From Amoebophrya sp. A120 (lineage: Eukaryota; Sar; Dinophyceae; Syndiniales; Amoebophryaceae): a stretch of 64,000 bases of DNA. The first letter of the stretch is position 1. Every line of letters starts with the position of its first letter. The DNA lies in NCBI GenBank assembly GCA_905178155.1, contig CAJINV010000004.1, forward strand, positions 2,916,460 through 2,980,459, written 5' to 3'. Positions 21,204 to 32,066 of this stretch are shown here, in pieces. Made by a program: the position numbers and the translations under genes. A model generated the notes under the pieces. That model ran no database searches, was not told the DNA's origin, and saw only the letters and a program-made list of their open reading frames with translations.

Positions 21204-23856
21204 TTACGCTGCACTCGTCGGCGTCGTGTAGTCGGCCTGCTCGTGGTCCTCTCCTCTTCCCGTCAACCCACCACCTAAAAAACCCGCACTTTTACTCCGC
21301 TGCTCACTCGCGAGCCGCTCTAGAATCTTCGACGGCGGCAAATTCGCGTCGACCCGGAGTTCCACACACAGCGTCTTCCAGAAGTTTTTCAGCTCATGTA
21401 GCCGAGCGAAGACCGTGTTCATCGCGGGCAACACCCCTTCGAGTTCCTTCACGTCAAACAGCTGCATGAAGTGCCGCACAATCTTCATGACCAAATCCTG
21501 GCTGCTCTGCAAGTCCACGTCGACCTCCGCGAAAAACTTCTTCGTTTGCAGAATTCGGTTTTCGAACTCCACCAATCCCTGCACTGCGAGCAGGATCTCG
21601 TCCCGCGTCTTCTCCGTCTGTATTTTGTCTTTGCGCATCCTCTCCAGCGCGGTCAGGGTTGCAGAAGGCATGTTGGGGTTGTTCTCGCTGGAAGATAGAG
21701 ATGATTTCAGATTTTTATCGCCGGTTGTCAGTAAGTTCTTCCTGACCTTCTCTCCCCCGATCAAACCGTCGATCGCCTCGTCAACAAGCTGGGCGTTCCG
21801 CACCAGCGACGGCCCGCCGAGAACCTTGCCGCCAGTGGACCGTCGGGTGGCCAGGGCGGCGAGAAGATCTGATAAAAATGCCGTAATATGACACCAAAAA
21901 CGAAATAAAACTGCTAAATGACGTGAACGTGATTGGAATTTGGCATGCACGCATGCGCGGGAAACGAAGATGCCCAAATTTGTATTGCATAGCATGCATG
22001 ATAGAGAAAATTTGTTACTTATGCATCATGATGATGGGCATGCGTTATACCTTCGAAGAATTTGAACCAGTGTTCCAGGCTCATGGCATCGAGCTTCCAC
22101 TTGCGGATTTTCTTTACCAGCATGTCTTGGTCGACGTAGTCGTTTTCCTCGTCCAGACAGTCCCCGAAATCGCGAAAGCGCGCCCGAAACGCGGCGACGC
22201 CGCTGCCCCCCGCGCCGCCGCCCGTCGAGCCGCCGGACCCGAGCCCGGCGCCCGCGTAGATGCGGTAGATTTCCTCGGCAAACGCCCGGAGGTTGGGAAG
22301 ATATCCTGTGCAAAAGTATCGCACTCGTAGTAATCCCAGTCATGCATTACAAATCTCCATCCCAAGGCAAAACAGCATGACAAATTCCATTTGCCATGCT
22401 GGGCCAACTTGTAATGCAATTACTACTAGTACGAGGACTACGATACTTTTGCAATGCATAGAAGACTTCGCTCCACCATCTTGCACATCATCTCGATCGC
22501 CTTCTCGCCCTCCTGCAGGTCGGCCAGCTTCAGCTGCATCAGCACCGCGGTACAGAACCGCCGCAGTTCGATCGGGTCCAGGTGCTCCAGCTCCGGCAGA
22601 TTCTTCATTTTGCGCCGCCGGTTCAGCGAATGCAGCTTGCGGTCGGCGTCCATCATGGTTCGCGGGTCCGCCTTCTTCCACGTCTGTTTCACCTGCCCGG
22701 AGGGGTCGCGCGCTCGCTGCAGCTCGGCACCTAGGGGGAGATGCGAGGTAGATGCAGTAGAGTAGAGCTAGATTCTGCAGAACAGAATATGAACATACAA
22801 GAAGAGAAGACCGAAAGCTTTAGCTTGTGATAAGTCAGCTAGTACATGTACAACATGTTGACTACAGCAAAACATGACTAGTACGCATGGTCGCGATGTC
22901 CCGATGCGAGGGTCGCTCGATCAATTCCTGCTCGAGCTGGTGGATAATCCGGTCCTTGGTCCGGATCTCCTCCAAAAACGTCGTGCGTTCCTCTTCCCAC
23001 TGCTTCAGTCCGCGCAAATACTGCTCCCGCTCGTCCTGCAGCTGTCGGCGCAACGTAGCCATCGTCGTATCGCGGTCCCGTTGCGGCCAATCGTCGCGGC
23101 TGGACGTTGCGGGAACGAAACCAGAGGAACATCCGGATGCCGTTTGGGTCGGAAGTTGTACGGGGCCTTCTGTCACGTACACAGGGGCCGGGTTTGTTCG
23201 AGGAAGGGCTGATGTGTCGTAGGCGGTATACGCTGCTCCTGCGGTACGACCTTCATGGGCATGGGTTTAAACTACACAATTTTTAGCGGCAGCCGCAACA
23301 TTTATTTGGTCGAGACAGGCAATTCTTGCCACTTTTTTCGTGTCATGGAGACTGCACTGAAATCGCTCCACCTTTTTTTGCTCTACTGTACTTGATGAAC
23401 ATACACATGGATGACATAAGTACCTGAAGCACCGCCGCCCCCAGATCCTAGGCCTGTTTGAAGGTAAGACCCTCCTTGTGCCATAGCTGCACTTCCCGAC
23501 GACATGGTGTAACCCCTGGTCGGAGCAGCGCCGGCACTCGCAGCAGAAAGCGGCACAGCTGCCCCCGCCTCCCCACCTCCGGCCGGAAGTGCAGTGCCTG
23601 TAGCTCCTCCAGCACCCTGTGGTATTTCTTGCCCTAGAAGTTGCTGGCGCAATTCGAATTCAGGCGTGATTTGTGTGAACTCCGTGCCCCGGTGGGCGTA
23701 TTCCTTGGCGTACCGAAGCCGCTGCCGCTCCAGCACCGCGGCGATTTCGGGGTCATCGCGAAACGAGGACTCATCACTCGACGAACTACTGCTGGATGGC
23801 GAAGAGCGGTCGCTTTGAGTCGGCGCGGGTTGTCGTTCTTGCGGTGCAGTAGACAT
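21204..23856 (-). CDS. CEP70: CEP70-like coiled-coil centrosomal protein
   Basis: Five exons (23424-23856, 22885-23238, 22461-22730, 22051-22296, 21204-21868) encode 655 residues. Introns 1, 2 and 4 are canonical GT-AG; intron 3 is an introner. The N-terminal 140 residues are Ser/Ala/Gly-rich. Exon 2 is a charged coiled coil (MATLRRQLQDEREQYLRGLK). Exon 3 has LEHLDPIELRRFCTAVLMQL. In the last exon, HFMQLFDVKELEGVLPAMNT followed by VFARLHELKNFWKTLCVELR resembles the conserved C-terminal LFDVPSLNGV...RMNEVYTRLGEM stretch of CEP70, a gamma-tubulin and microtubule-associated centrosome/basal-body protein. The match is from memory of the family and covers one region, so the name is provisional. 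A generic basal-body coiled-coil protein is the alternative. Confidence 0.55.
22302..22460. mobile_element. Introner element (159 bp), TGCAAAAGTATC family, in CEP70-like gene
   Basis: Perfect 5-bp duplication GAAGA at 22297-22301 and 22461-22465. The ends are TATCCTGTGCAAAAGTATCG and TATGCATTGCAAAAGTATCG on opposite strands. Excision joins ...KMVERSL to PNLRAFAEEIYRI in frame. None of the six possible splice positions within the duplication gives GT-AG. Most of its left half is shared with the element at 37743-37901. Confidence 0.9.
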
Positions 23857-24629
23857 GGTGCAGACAGCAGCTGCACTGGTATACTTTTCCGCGATGGAGG
23901 ATTCTTTGCCGTGAAGATGTAGGTGCTTTATTTCGTTAATGTCTAAAAACACTTGCTGGACACATTGGAGATTCTAATGTAATAGTAAACAGACTTGGTG
24001 GATTTCCTAATCCTCAACACCCTCAGGTAGCGGAACCGCTAGACAAGGTGCAGCCCGTTAATCCATCTCCTGCTGCCCTCCGCTTGGTTGCGCCCTGGTC
24101 GTGCCCCTCCCTCCCTCAAGGAAGCTCCATTTCTTTCACTCAGTGCCCAACCTCTCTGCTGCACCTGCAAGCATGCAAGGCCTGTTGATGGTAGTTGTAC
24201 GGGAAGGTAAGGTAGTGTATCTTGTTCATCTACTGAACAGCGCTGTACATACAAGTACAACATGTTACAGACTTTAGCAGGTGCAGCTGGTGTGCCGGGG
24301 ATTCCCTATGATCCCTCGCAGAGCCCTCGCCTCGTCAGCCGAGTGAGTATACAGCGCCAGCGGCTGCCCAGTTGTAACTAACAGGAGTAGCGCTGAGATC
24401 TGGTGTACTAGTTAGAGTTACGTAAACAAGGTTTGCTTTGGTTTATTTTCCGCCGTTTTATAAATTCGGCGTGATTTATTGCCTTCGCTTCGTCCTTACT
24501 TCCATCAACTCTAAACACTCATCCTCATGTTAAGCAGCTTCGCCGAAGTATGAGTAGAGCGCCAGAATCGGGCGCTCTGAAAAGATAAACTGGCACATCA
24601 ACGTCTCTACTCGTCCTGTTGCTACTTTG
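23857..24629. other. Intergenic stretch, no gene supported
   Basis: About 770 bases between the CEP70-like gene and the downstream end of the FkbM gene. A short minus-strand frame at 24039-24263 starts with plausible residues but has no support. I see no repeats. Confidence 0.4.
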
Positions 24630-26579
24630 TCAATAGCTCAAGGAGAAGGGAAATGCGTACTTCCCTCCTGTATTCGTCAAAGAGTGCTTCACCATATGCT
24701 TGAAAATTTCCGCGTGTGCGTTCTCCACGGGTAAGCGGTAGAACCAGTCCCGCGTTTGCCTGATCAGAATTCCGTTCATGGTGATGAAGGCCTTGTGAAA
24801 ACAGTCGAATTCGTCGTACGGTGCCTTGAAGTTGTAGATTTCGCGATAACGGTGATTCACAAAATACGCGTCGTGATACCCAAACGTGACGAAATCGTAC
24901 CCCGCAGTGGCCATCACGCTCACCGCGTAGCTGAGGCTCATACCACGTAACGGCCAGTTGTGCATCTTATACACGACAGGAGCTGCATCATCATCGACGT
25001 CGTTTCTTGAAGATATTTCGGGTTCATCTTCGGAGTTGCTCTTCACGACTTCTTTGCTGTGGTCTACGTCGCTGTCATGATCCGCCTCTTCGTAATATGT
25101 CGACGTGAGCAAGTCATTTTGTTTTTGCGGACTAGTTTTGGTTCTTTTGCTTTTACTTTTAGAGTCCCTTTTCCCTACAATTTCATCCTCCGGCTGCAGC
25201 ATTGCATCGAACAGCTTAGGGTGAAAGCGCGTCGCGAACTTGTGCGGAGGGGGAATCCCTGGGTTCACTTCCAAGAGAAAGTGTTTTGCGGAGAAGCCGT
25301 GGCGAAGCAGGGCATCCAAAAGGTCAGCGTCGTAGGAATCAATGTCGATCTTGATCAAGTCAAAGTGCAGGCCATCCAAACCAGCACTGGTACTACTTGT
25401 TGAGAGTACAGGGTTACTTGACAGGCCTTCTAAAGCAGCTGTTGTTGTCTTTGAAGCACTAATATTCAGCACTTCTTCTTCGTGCACGATGCGCAGCGAT
25501 TTGTCCTTGCTTTCTCCCGGAGCAGAGGTGGTTTGCGTTTCCTCTTCAAACAGCACCCTCGCCCCCATTTTGACTACCGGCACGACGTTGCGGGGCGTCA
25601 GGCCCACACAGAGAACTACGCTTTGCGGCGTTGTGGGGAACAGATTCCGCGCCGCGAGTTTGCACATTTCCGGGTCTTTTTCCACGTAGAGGCCACGCAT
25701 TTTCTTCGGGAACTTTTTCACCACCGGGTACACGGGATCTTCGGACACTCCATCGTACGCGCCAATGTTGAGAAAAGTCCAAGTAAGCAGGCGAGACGAG
25801 GACGTAGTGGCAACGGCATCTTCGTTTTCGCTGTGGTTGTCGTCCCCTAGGTCGTGGTCCTCAACCACATCACCGGCTGACGATATTGCAGCTGCTGCCT
25901 TGGATGATTTCGCGCTCGCAGCTCCTTTATTCGCGGCTGTGTCTTTAGACGCTGACGCACCCCCGCCGCGTCCTCCTCTCCGTCTTTTCCCCGTATTCTT
26001 TTTACCACTTCTACCGCGGCCAGTGTTACCTGTCATCACTGTCGAGTTCAGAAGCAACTCAAAATGCGGTAAATACTCCGTGGTGCTGAGTCCGAGGTCG
26101 CAGTCCGTGGCCCCGACCAGGCTTCTCTGTCGGTTTTCCACCAGGTTTACCCGCCACAGGTGTTCTGCCTCGGCGTGGCTTTGGATTGCGGCTTCGACCT
26201 GATGGACATTTTCTCCGTCGTTCAGGTTGGGGAACAGCGAGAGTATCTGCTCGCCCGTCGCCGGGTCGAAAGATTGGTACTTCAGGGGGTTCACCCACCC
26301 GCGAAAGGAGCTGGCGAGTACTACACCCGGGGTTGATGTGCGGAGGAGGTCGTGGCCCGGCAGCAGGAGGAGAATGAAGATCTCCGTGAGTTGTAGATGA
26401 AACAGCGACCACCGGACGACGCTAGCAGCTATAGATCTTTTTCTTCGCATATGTGCATGATGCATTTTTATTGAACAAGTTCGCGATGTAGTCATCATGG
26501 CGAGCTTTTCATCTATTGCTCTGCTTCTTGTGAATGTGATTATATTGCCATTGTCCTCGTTCGTCTGTTGAATAATCAT
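24630..26579 (-). CDS. FkbM-family (Methyltransf_21) SAM-dependent methyltransferase, type II membrane or secreted
   Basis: A single uninterrupted frame; the first ATG at 26579 gives 649 residues. A later ATG at 26450 (MRRKRSIAAS) directly before the hydrophobic segment LTEIFILLLLPG would give a cleaner signal or anchor. The catalytic domain spans about 267-445. TFLNIGAYDGVSEDPVYPVV is the SAM-binding loop, GLYVEKDPEMCKLAARNL holds the acidic ribose-binding position, and HFDLIKIDIDSYDADLLDAL is the hallmark FkbM motif, followed by FLLEVNPGIPPP. Family members O-methylate sugars, polyketides and other small molecules; the substrate here is unknown. Long Lys/Gly- and Ser-rich insertions (about 180-265 and 355-400) interrupt the fold. 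There is no introner in this gene. Confidence 0.85.
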   Translation of the reverse strand: MIIQQTNEDNGNIITFTRSRAIDEKLAMMTTSRTCSIKMHHAHMRRKRSIAASVVRWSLFHLQLTEIFILLLLPGHDLLRTSTPGVVLASSFRGWVNPLKYQSFDPATGEQILSLFPNLNDGENVHQVEAAIQSHAEAEHLWRVNLVENRQRSLVGATDCDLGLSTTEYLPHFELLLNSTVMTGNTGRGRSGKKNTGKRRRGGRGGGASASKDTAANKGAASAKSSKAAAAISSAGDVVEDHDLGDDNHSENEDAVATTSSSRLLTWTFLNIGAYDGVSEDPVYPVVKKFPKKMRGLYVEKDPEMCKLAARNLFPTTPQSVVLCVGLTPRNVVPVVKMGARVLFEEETQTTSAPGESKDKSLRIVHEEEVLNISASKTTTAALEGLSSNPVLSTSSTSAGLDGLHFDLIKIDIDSYDADLLDALLRHGFSAKHFLLEVNPGIPPPHKFATRFHPKLFDAMLQPEDEIVGKRDSKSKSKRTKTSPQKQNDLLTSTYYEEADHDSDVDHSKEVVKSNSEDEPEISSRNDVDDDAAPVVYKMHNWPLRGMSLSYAVSVMATAGYDFVTFGYHDAYFVNHRYREIYNFKAPYDEFDCFHKAFITMNGILIRQTRDWFYRLPVENAHAEIFKHMVKHSLTNTGGKYAFPFSLSY

Positions 26580-28852
26580 CGCCGCCGATACGACACCTGC
26601 AGCTCCTGCGTAGTGCGGCGACTGGTTCGCGTGAAAAGATTTTTCCAGGTTACAAGGTAATAAACTTGTTGCTCTCAACTACAAAAAAATTTTCAGGACA
26701 CAACTATAGAAATAAAAACTGCAAATCGATACTGTACTACTGACTCAAAAACGACCGAAGATGATAGCGATGACAAGATGGACACTCGCTGAATCGCTCT
26801 TCCACTTCCGGTGCTGAAGAATGAACGCTGGTGACAGCACGACCACAAGAACAACAGAAACTCAAACCATATGTGAAGACAAGATCGAAAGCGAGGAACA
26901 ACGGTGGACGCGACAGGCAGTGATCTAGATCTTCTGGAACTGCATGGAGTTCTTGGAACTCGCGATCTTCTCTACTTGGAATGGTTTTTGTTCTTTCAAG
27001 GATCGCAAGTTTTTGTTTTCTGTTTTTCTATTGACTTCTTCGAGGTTTCGTGTTCATCTTCTTGATTTCAAAACACGAATACCACAAGCCATTGCTGCAT
27101 AAGCATACGTGAACACGAGAACGAGATGCTCGATCGCCTTCATGCCTTCTTCTGAGCCTTCGTCTTTTCATCGTTGTATCACAGTAGAAGAAAAAGATGC
27201 AGTTCATCACATCCATAAAAAGAAATCTGTATCTCGAGGAGAATAGCTGGCTCCATCTCAACTCGGCGTCGTGTGGTATTTGTTTTTCATTTTCTTTTTC
27301 CCTAAATTAAAGTTCGTTGACTCGAGCAGAGGACGGGTCCGGTTTCATTGTCTTCCCTCGAAAGAGCTGCTGTGCCTACTTCTTAGCATCGGCTGCAACT
27401 ACATCTGCTTGGATCAGGATCAACATCCGAAAGCGAAATCATGATAACTCGAGCTTTTATTGCGTTCGTCCATATCGTTCAATTTCTTTATTTTCATTGC
27501 TGCTCATCGTCATCTAGTTGGTTCCCGGCATGCACAGTATCATTATCTTGTGCTCTACTGTACTCGTGCTCTCAATGAAGACACCTTTTCCATATTTCCA
27601 AAAAATCAATTCCCCTTGCTTAATTACTGAAGTTCGCCGAAAATGTTTTCATTACCACGACCACGAGTTTGCATAGTCCCGCATGTAGTTGCTAAGCGCG
27701 CTTGCTACCGCTCTTTCGAACTGTAACTGAAGCGCCAGGAGCTATACTTCTCTGTGAAGACTAGTAGTAGGTGGAGGCTGCGTGATGTCAGCTCAGTGTC
27801 AAGAAGCGTACCATTTATTTATACTAAATTTTCAACAACTTGATTTAGAACTTCGGTCATGTCGTGGGTTCTTTTGCTTATGTTATGATCTCCTCTTCAT
27901 TCTCGTTTTGCTTGTTGTGCTTTGCAATAAAAGAGAGTTCACGACGGTACCAGCGTACCACACGACAACAACATGTGAAGCAGATATTAGTTTATCACAG
28001 CGCTCATCACACGGTCTGGAAGATGAAACAAGAATAAATGAAGACCGATGAGGACGACGTGCTGATGTTGAATTTTTCAAATATAGGTACTTATGTACAA
28101 ATAACGTCTGCGCAGGTAGATCTAGGTCAAAACGACAAATAAGCGAAATGTGGAGAAGAAAACGTCAAACTTTGTGATGTCTTGGTTGGAGTTCTTCCGG
28201 CTGACAGCGACGGTATGACTCGATGAGAAAACTATTTGTGATAGAAGGAAACTACCACCAGTCATCTCTACTCACCTGTCAGGGAAAATATAGAACAAAC
28301 AAATAGTTCGCGATAGGAGGAAGCTGCCAATGAAACGGCGGGAAAACAAGTACAATTTACAGGGTGGGACAAAAAAGCATGTGGTGATAAAAAGAATGTC
28401 ATACTCTTCATTTATCACTCGTATAAATATTTAGAAATCGTGGTAGTGCTGGATATAATCGACTTCCGGTACGACAACTACTATTCTGCATACAGATACA
28501 AGCTGTGTGGCGATCGCCAGTTTTCAAATGTTCTTTGAGAGCTCAATATGACTCATAGTGGCTCAAGGAGGTTTATTTCGGGATAAATCACCACATAGGG
28601 GTGATTTTATTCAGCTTTCTAATGTACTAAAAAAGAAATCGTCGATCAGGGCGTCGATCGAAAAGCACGAGTCAACACGATAAGTAAATCGGAAAAACAA
28701 GGTCGAATGAAGGTCACAAGCGTGGTTTCGGTTCCTGTGCTACTGTTGGAGTTCATACAATAAACAAAAATTCAACAATTTTTCACTATTGATTCTTCAC
28801 ATGATTCGTACTGTTGAGTACTTACAACCACGGCAAGATGAACTGACAGGTC
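26580..28852. other. 2.3-kb intergenic stretch, AT-rich, no gene supported
   Basis: Only short opposing frames. No tandem repeat or introner-like insertion with duplicated flanks was visible. It likely contains the promoter region of the FkbM gene and the 3' UTR of the upstream neighbour. Confidence 0.45.
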
Positions 28853-31800
28853 CTACGAGGCCCCGGAGACCGGTTTCACCTTCGTCCCCGTCACCATCAC
28901 TCTGGTCGGATCATTGTCCAAAACCGACAAATTCCCGTTCTAATATGCATTGCAAAAAGCATCGTACTAGTACAAATTGCAATGCAAATTGGTCCAGGAG
29001 AAAATATCCAACTTGTGATGCTGATTTCCCTTCGGCGATAGATCTGTCATGCATGACCATGACCGCGATTAGTACGACTACGATACAACTTTTGCACAGG
29101 ATATCGAAATCGACTCGGCGATCTGCTTGGTCGCAGTGTGAATCATGGGGTTGTTCCAGTGGCAGAGAGTAGCGATGGAAGGATTGTTGCTGCAGTTCTT
29201 ACTATCCAGTTTCGCACACAACCGCTCGTATTCCGCTGCAGTCATGGGCTCGCTTCCATGATTCGCTCCTTCATTTGTTGAAGAACCACCCGAGGCCGTA
29301 GAGTGTTCTGCGAAGAGGGTCAAGCACCGCAGGAAGCCGCCACCATGCGCATAAGCCAGGTCCTGGACGACGGTGGTGTAACCTGTGATGGTCATGGTGC
29401 GTAAACAGCTTGCTCTAGTATGAGAAACAAATGTGGGATTATTACGCAGTAGTACTCCTGCACCACAATTAGGCTGCCATGCAAGTGCAACAACTCGACG
29501 GCATAACAAACTTGCGAAGATATTCATATTCGGGTGTCATCCTAATCTTAGTATTCTCTTATAGTCTTCTTGATGCACATGCAGCGTTTGCGTTGTAGTA
29601 GTTTGTGTATTTTCCTTTCCATTTATCCTTCATCTACTAAAGCACTATACCTTCCTTCTCCAAAATCCCCTGCAAGGTCGGGCACCGGGGCGGAATGATG
29701 GCCAACCGCTTTGCCTTTTCCAACAGGTTCGCGCAGTTGCGCTCGTCGACCAGAATGGAGTTCAGCGCAAACGCCATCCACTCCTGCTTGGGAATCAGAA
29801 ACACCTCGTCGAAGATATAACCTGCTCAGCTGTTACAATTATCTCAAACGTTAGAATAGAATATGAAAATCTATGATGCAAGAAGTGCATGATCTAGCGA
29901 AATCTACTGATAGGGTTGCGCATGACAAGTTCCGGAGCCCTAAACCCCACGACGATCTGGCGAAATTTGTATTGCAAAAGGTGGAACGCTGTGCGAATCT
30001 GTCATGCTCATCATGCAACACAAATCTCAGATTCTATTGTAACGTTTGAGATTGTAACGTTTGAGGAGGTCATAGAACACCTCGCTCCGCAGTTTCTGCA
30101 GCGACGCGTCGGTGAGAACCTGATCGCCCACACACGCTTTCCCGTATGAAAGTGCACGACTCCCCTTCCCCCTCATTTGTATTGCATGAACAGCAACTCA
30201 AGCGTCAGCAAGAATACAGGTTTTGCATGACAAATTTGGGTAGGCGTGTAGTGCTATTTGGGGCCGCCAGAACTTATCATGCAAACAGTGCCAAGAGCCC
30301 AGGCGTAAATTAGGCATTTTGCATGACAAATGAGGCCGAGGCGGAGTTGTGCACTCTCATATCCCGTTGAACAGGGAAAGAATCGCCAGGTCTTGGTGGT
30401 AGCCGTGGGCCTTGTCCTTGGCCTCCACGATGATCACCTCGTCCGGAAAAGAATCGATTTTCAGCACGTCCTTCGCCAAGGTGATCACGTCTTGGTACGC
30501 GTTCTTGTCCGACCGACTGCTGTCAAACCCGAGTAACACGTTCTTCTTTTTCTCCGAAGAAGTTGTCACTTTCACCGACACCAGGTCCGCCATCCCCTCG
30601 AAGGTCTTCGCCAATTCGAGCGGAAACCAGCCGAGCTGCAACGCTACCGCCCGCATGAACGGGTTCTCCAGTTGCCGCTCGAGCATGCGCGGGGATTGCA
30701 CGATGAAAACCTCCTTGTTGTCCAAAACGGGGGATTTCCCGAGGTACAGCCCAAGATTCGCCAAGTAAACGGCGTCCGCCATGCTGCTGATCAGGGAGTC
30801 AAACACAGACTTCACTTTCTTCTCGATAAACGGCTTCTGGATTCTTGCGTCGTCGTCGGATATTAACACTGCGAGGGACGTGCGGTTCTCGATCTTATTT
30901 TCAAGAACATCCTCATCTGCGATATTAGAAGTCGAGTAGTTCTTCGTCTTCGTCACGAGGGAGTCCGTCTTGGCCCGTTTGCGCGGCGGCTCCTCAAGAA
31001 GCAGAGCAGAAGTCATCACTTCGTCCGAGCTCGGTGAAGAACTGCTGGACAGAAACGCAGCGGCATGGTCACGTTTGGTGGAGGACGCGCGGGAGCTGCA
31101 GCTGGTCGTCGAGCGCGTTGAGGTGGAGAAGGAAGCCTTCCGGAACGTGTCGGCGTCTGTTGCGTTTTGGTTAGTGCCGGACGACGAGAGACCGCCCTGT
31201 AACTGCTCCTGGTTTTCCTTTTCCTCCTGCTCATCGTAGTTGTGCTTCTCGTTCAGCCGCAGAATCGCTTCGACCACCTGCTTTTCCAGTTCCGGACGCG
31301 CCTTTTTCAGCTTAGAAGTAGTGGACGAAGCCATGCTGGGAGAAGAATTTGAATTCATCTTTGGCGAAATAGCAGTAGAGCCTCCGGATGAAACACCACT
31401 GTTCTTGTTCGAAGACATCCAGTGCGCTCCCAGCGTTTTCACAATCTCGGCCTTTGCACCCTCCGAAAAGTAGTTGCCCCGAATCCCGGCCAGAATCAGG
31501 TCCAGGGGGAAACAGGTCTGCATCGGCTGGATTGCCTTAACGGTGATCGATGAAGCTCCTCCTTCGCCGCAACTAAAGCCTCCGCTTGATGTTAACGTCG
31601 CGCTGTCATTTTCACCATTGGCGTTGTTCTTCATCTTCTTTGGGCTTTTTGCGCTTGATGCAGTCGTGGCGGTGCCCTTGACCTTGTCCTGCATGGAAGA
31701 AGTAGAAGTAGAACTTTTAGTACTATCCAGCGCGAAATGGCGACTGATCGTGCGGTGCAGTTTGATGAGCTCCGACGAGAATTTGCTCCGCACGTTTTTC

Positions 31801-32066
31801 GGCACGTGCCCCGCCTGCATGAAGGGGTTAATGGAGTACTCCATGGTGTTGATCACCTCCCCAAAGGCCGGAGACGGGAGCACGATGGTCGAACCGTAGG
31901 TGGGCCAAGCGGTGGACGACGAATTCTTCTTGGATGGCGAGTTGACAGTACTACGAAGGTCTCCCTTCTCCTGCTCCTCTCCAGTGCGCTTCATGCCGCT
32001 CTTCTTCGGCGAAATAACCGCGCCAGGCGGCGGCGCAGTAAACTTTTGGTGTTGTTGTTGCGACAT
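28853..32066 (-). CDS. 764-residue protein of unknown function, five exons
   Basis: Exons 30362-32066, 30074-30139, 29651-29810, 29104-29382 and 28853-28937 give 764 residues. The ATG at 32066 is the first in frame (MSQQQHQKFTAPPPG). Three introns are introners; one (29383-29650) is GT-AG. Ordered segments lie between Ser/Lys-rich linkers: TYGSTIVLPSPAFGEVINTM near the start, PMQTCFPLDLILAGIRGNYF, then a C-terminal helical half (SVFDSLISSMADAVYLANLG, MLERQLENPFMRAVALQLGW, FDEVFLIPKQEWMAFALNSI). Internal KKxK clusters hint at a nuclear location. It ends ...VMVTGTKVKPVSGAS. I do not recognise the family. The intron structure is firm because all five exons join in frame. Confidence 0.75.
28943..29103. 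mobile_element. Introner element (161 bp), TGCAAAAGTATC family, in the 764-aa gene
   Basis: The flanks are TCTAA (28938-28942) and TCGAA (29104-29108), one mismatch. The ends are TATGCATTGCAAAAAGCATC and, on the minus strand, TATCCTGTGCAAAAG, so it lies in the opposite orientation to 22302-22460. Excision joins ...KQIAESIS to NGNLSVLDND in frame. Confidence 0.83.
29816..30073. mobile_element. Introner element (258 bp) in the 764-aa gene
   Basis: The flanks are GAAGA (29811-29815) and GAACA (30074-30078). The ends are TATAACCTGCTCAGCTGTTA and TATGACCTCCTCAAACGTTA. On the right side CTCAAACGTTACAAT is present twice in tandem. Excision joins ...LRSEVF to DEVFLIPKQEW in frame. Confidence 0.82.
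30145..30361. mobile_element. Introner element (217 bp), GTGCACAACTCC family, in the 764-aa gene
   Basis: Perfect 5-bp duplication TCCCG at 30140-30144 and 30362-30366. The ends are TATGAAAGTGCACGACTCC and TATGAGAGTGCACAACTCC. The inner part starts CCCCTCATTTGTATTGCATG and ends TGCATGACAAATGAGG. Excision joins ...LSLFNGK to ACVGDQVLTD in frame. It belongs to the same family as 46982-47204. Confidence 0.9.

Noticed and set aside
26580-26678. An N-terminal extension of the FkbM frame starting at 26678
   Set aside because: It begins with TTG, not ATG. The first ATG is at 26579, and a still later ATG at 26450 directly precedes the hydrophobic segment.
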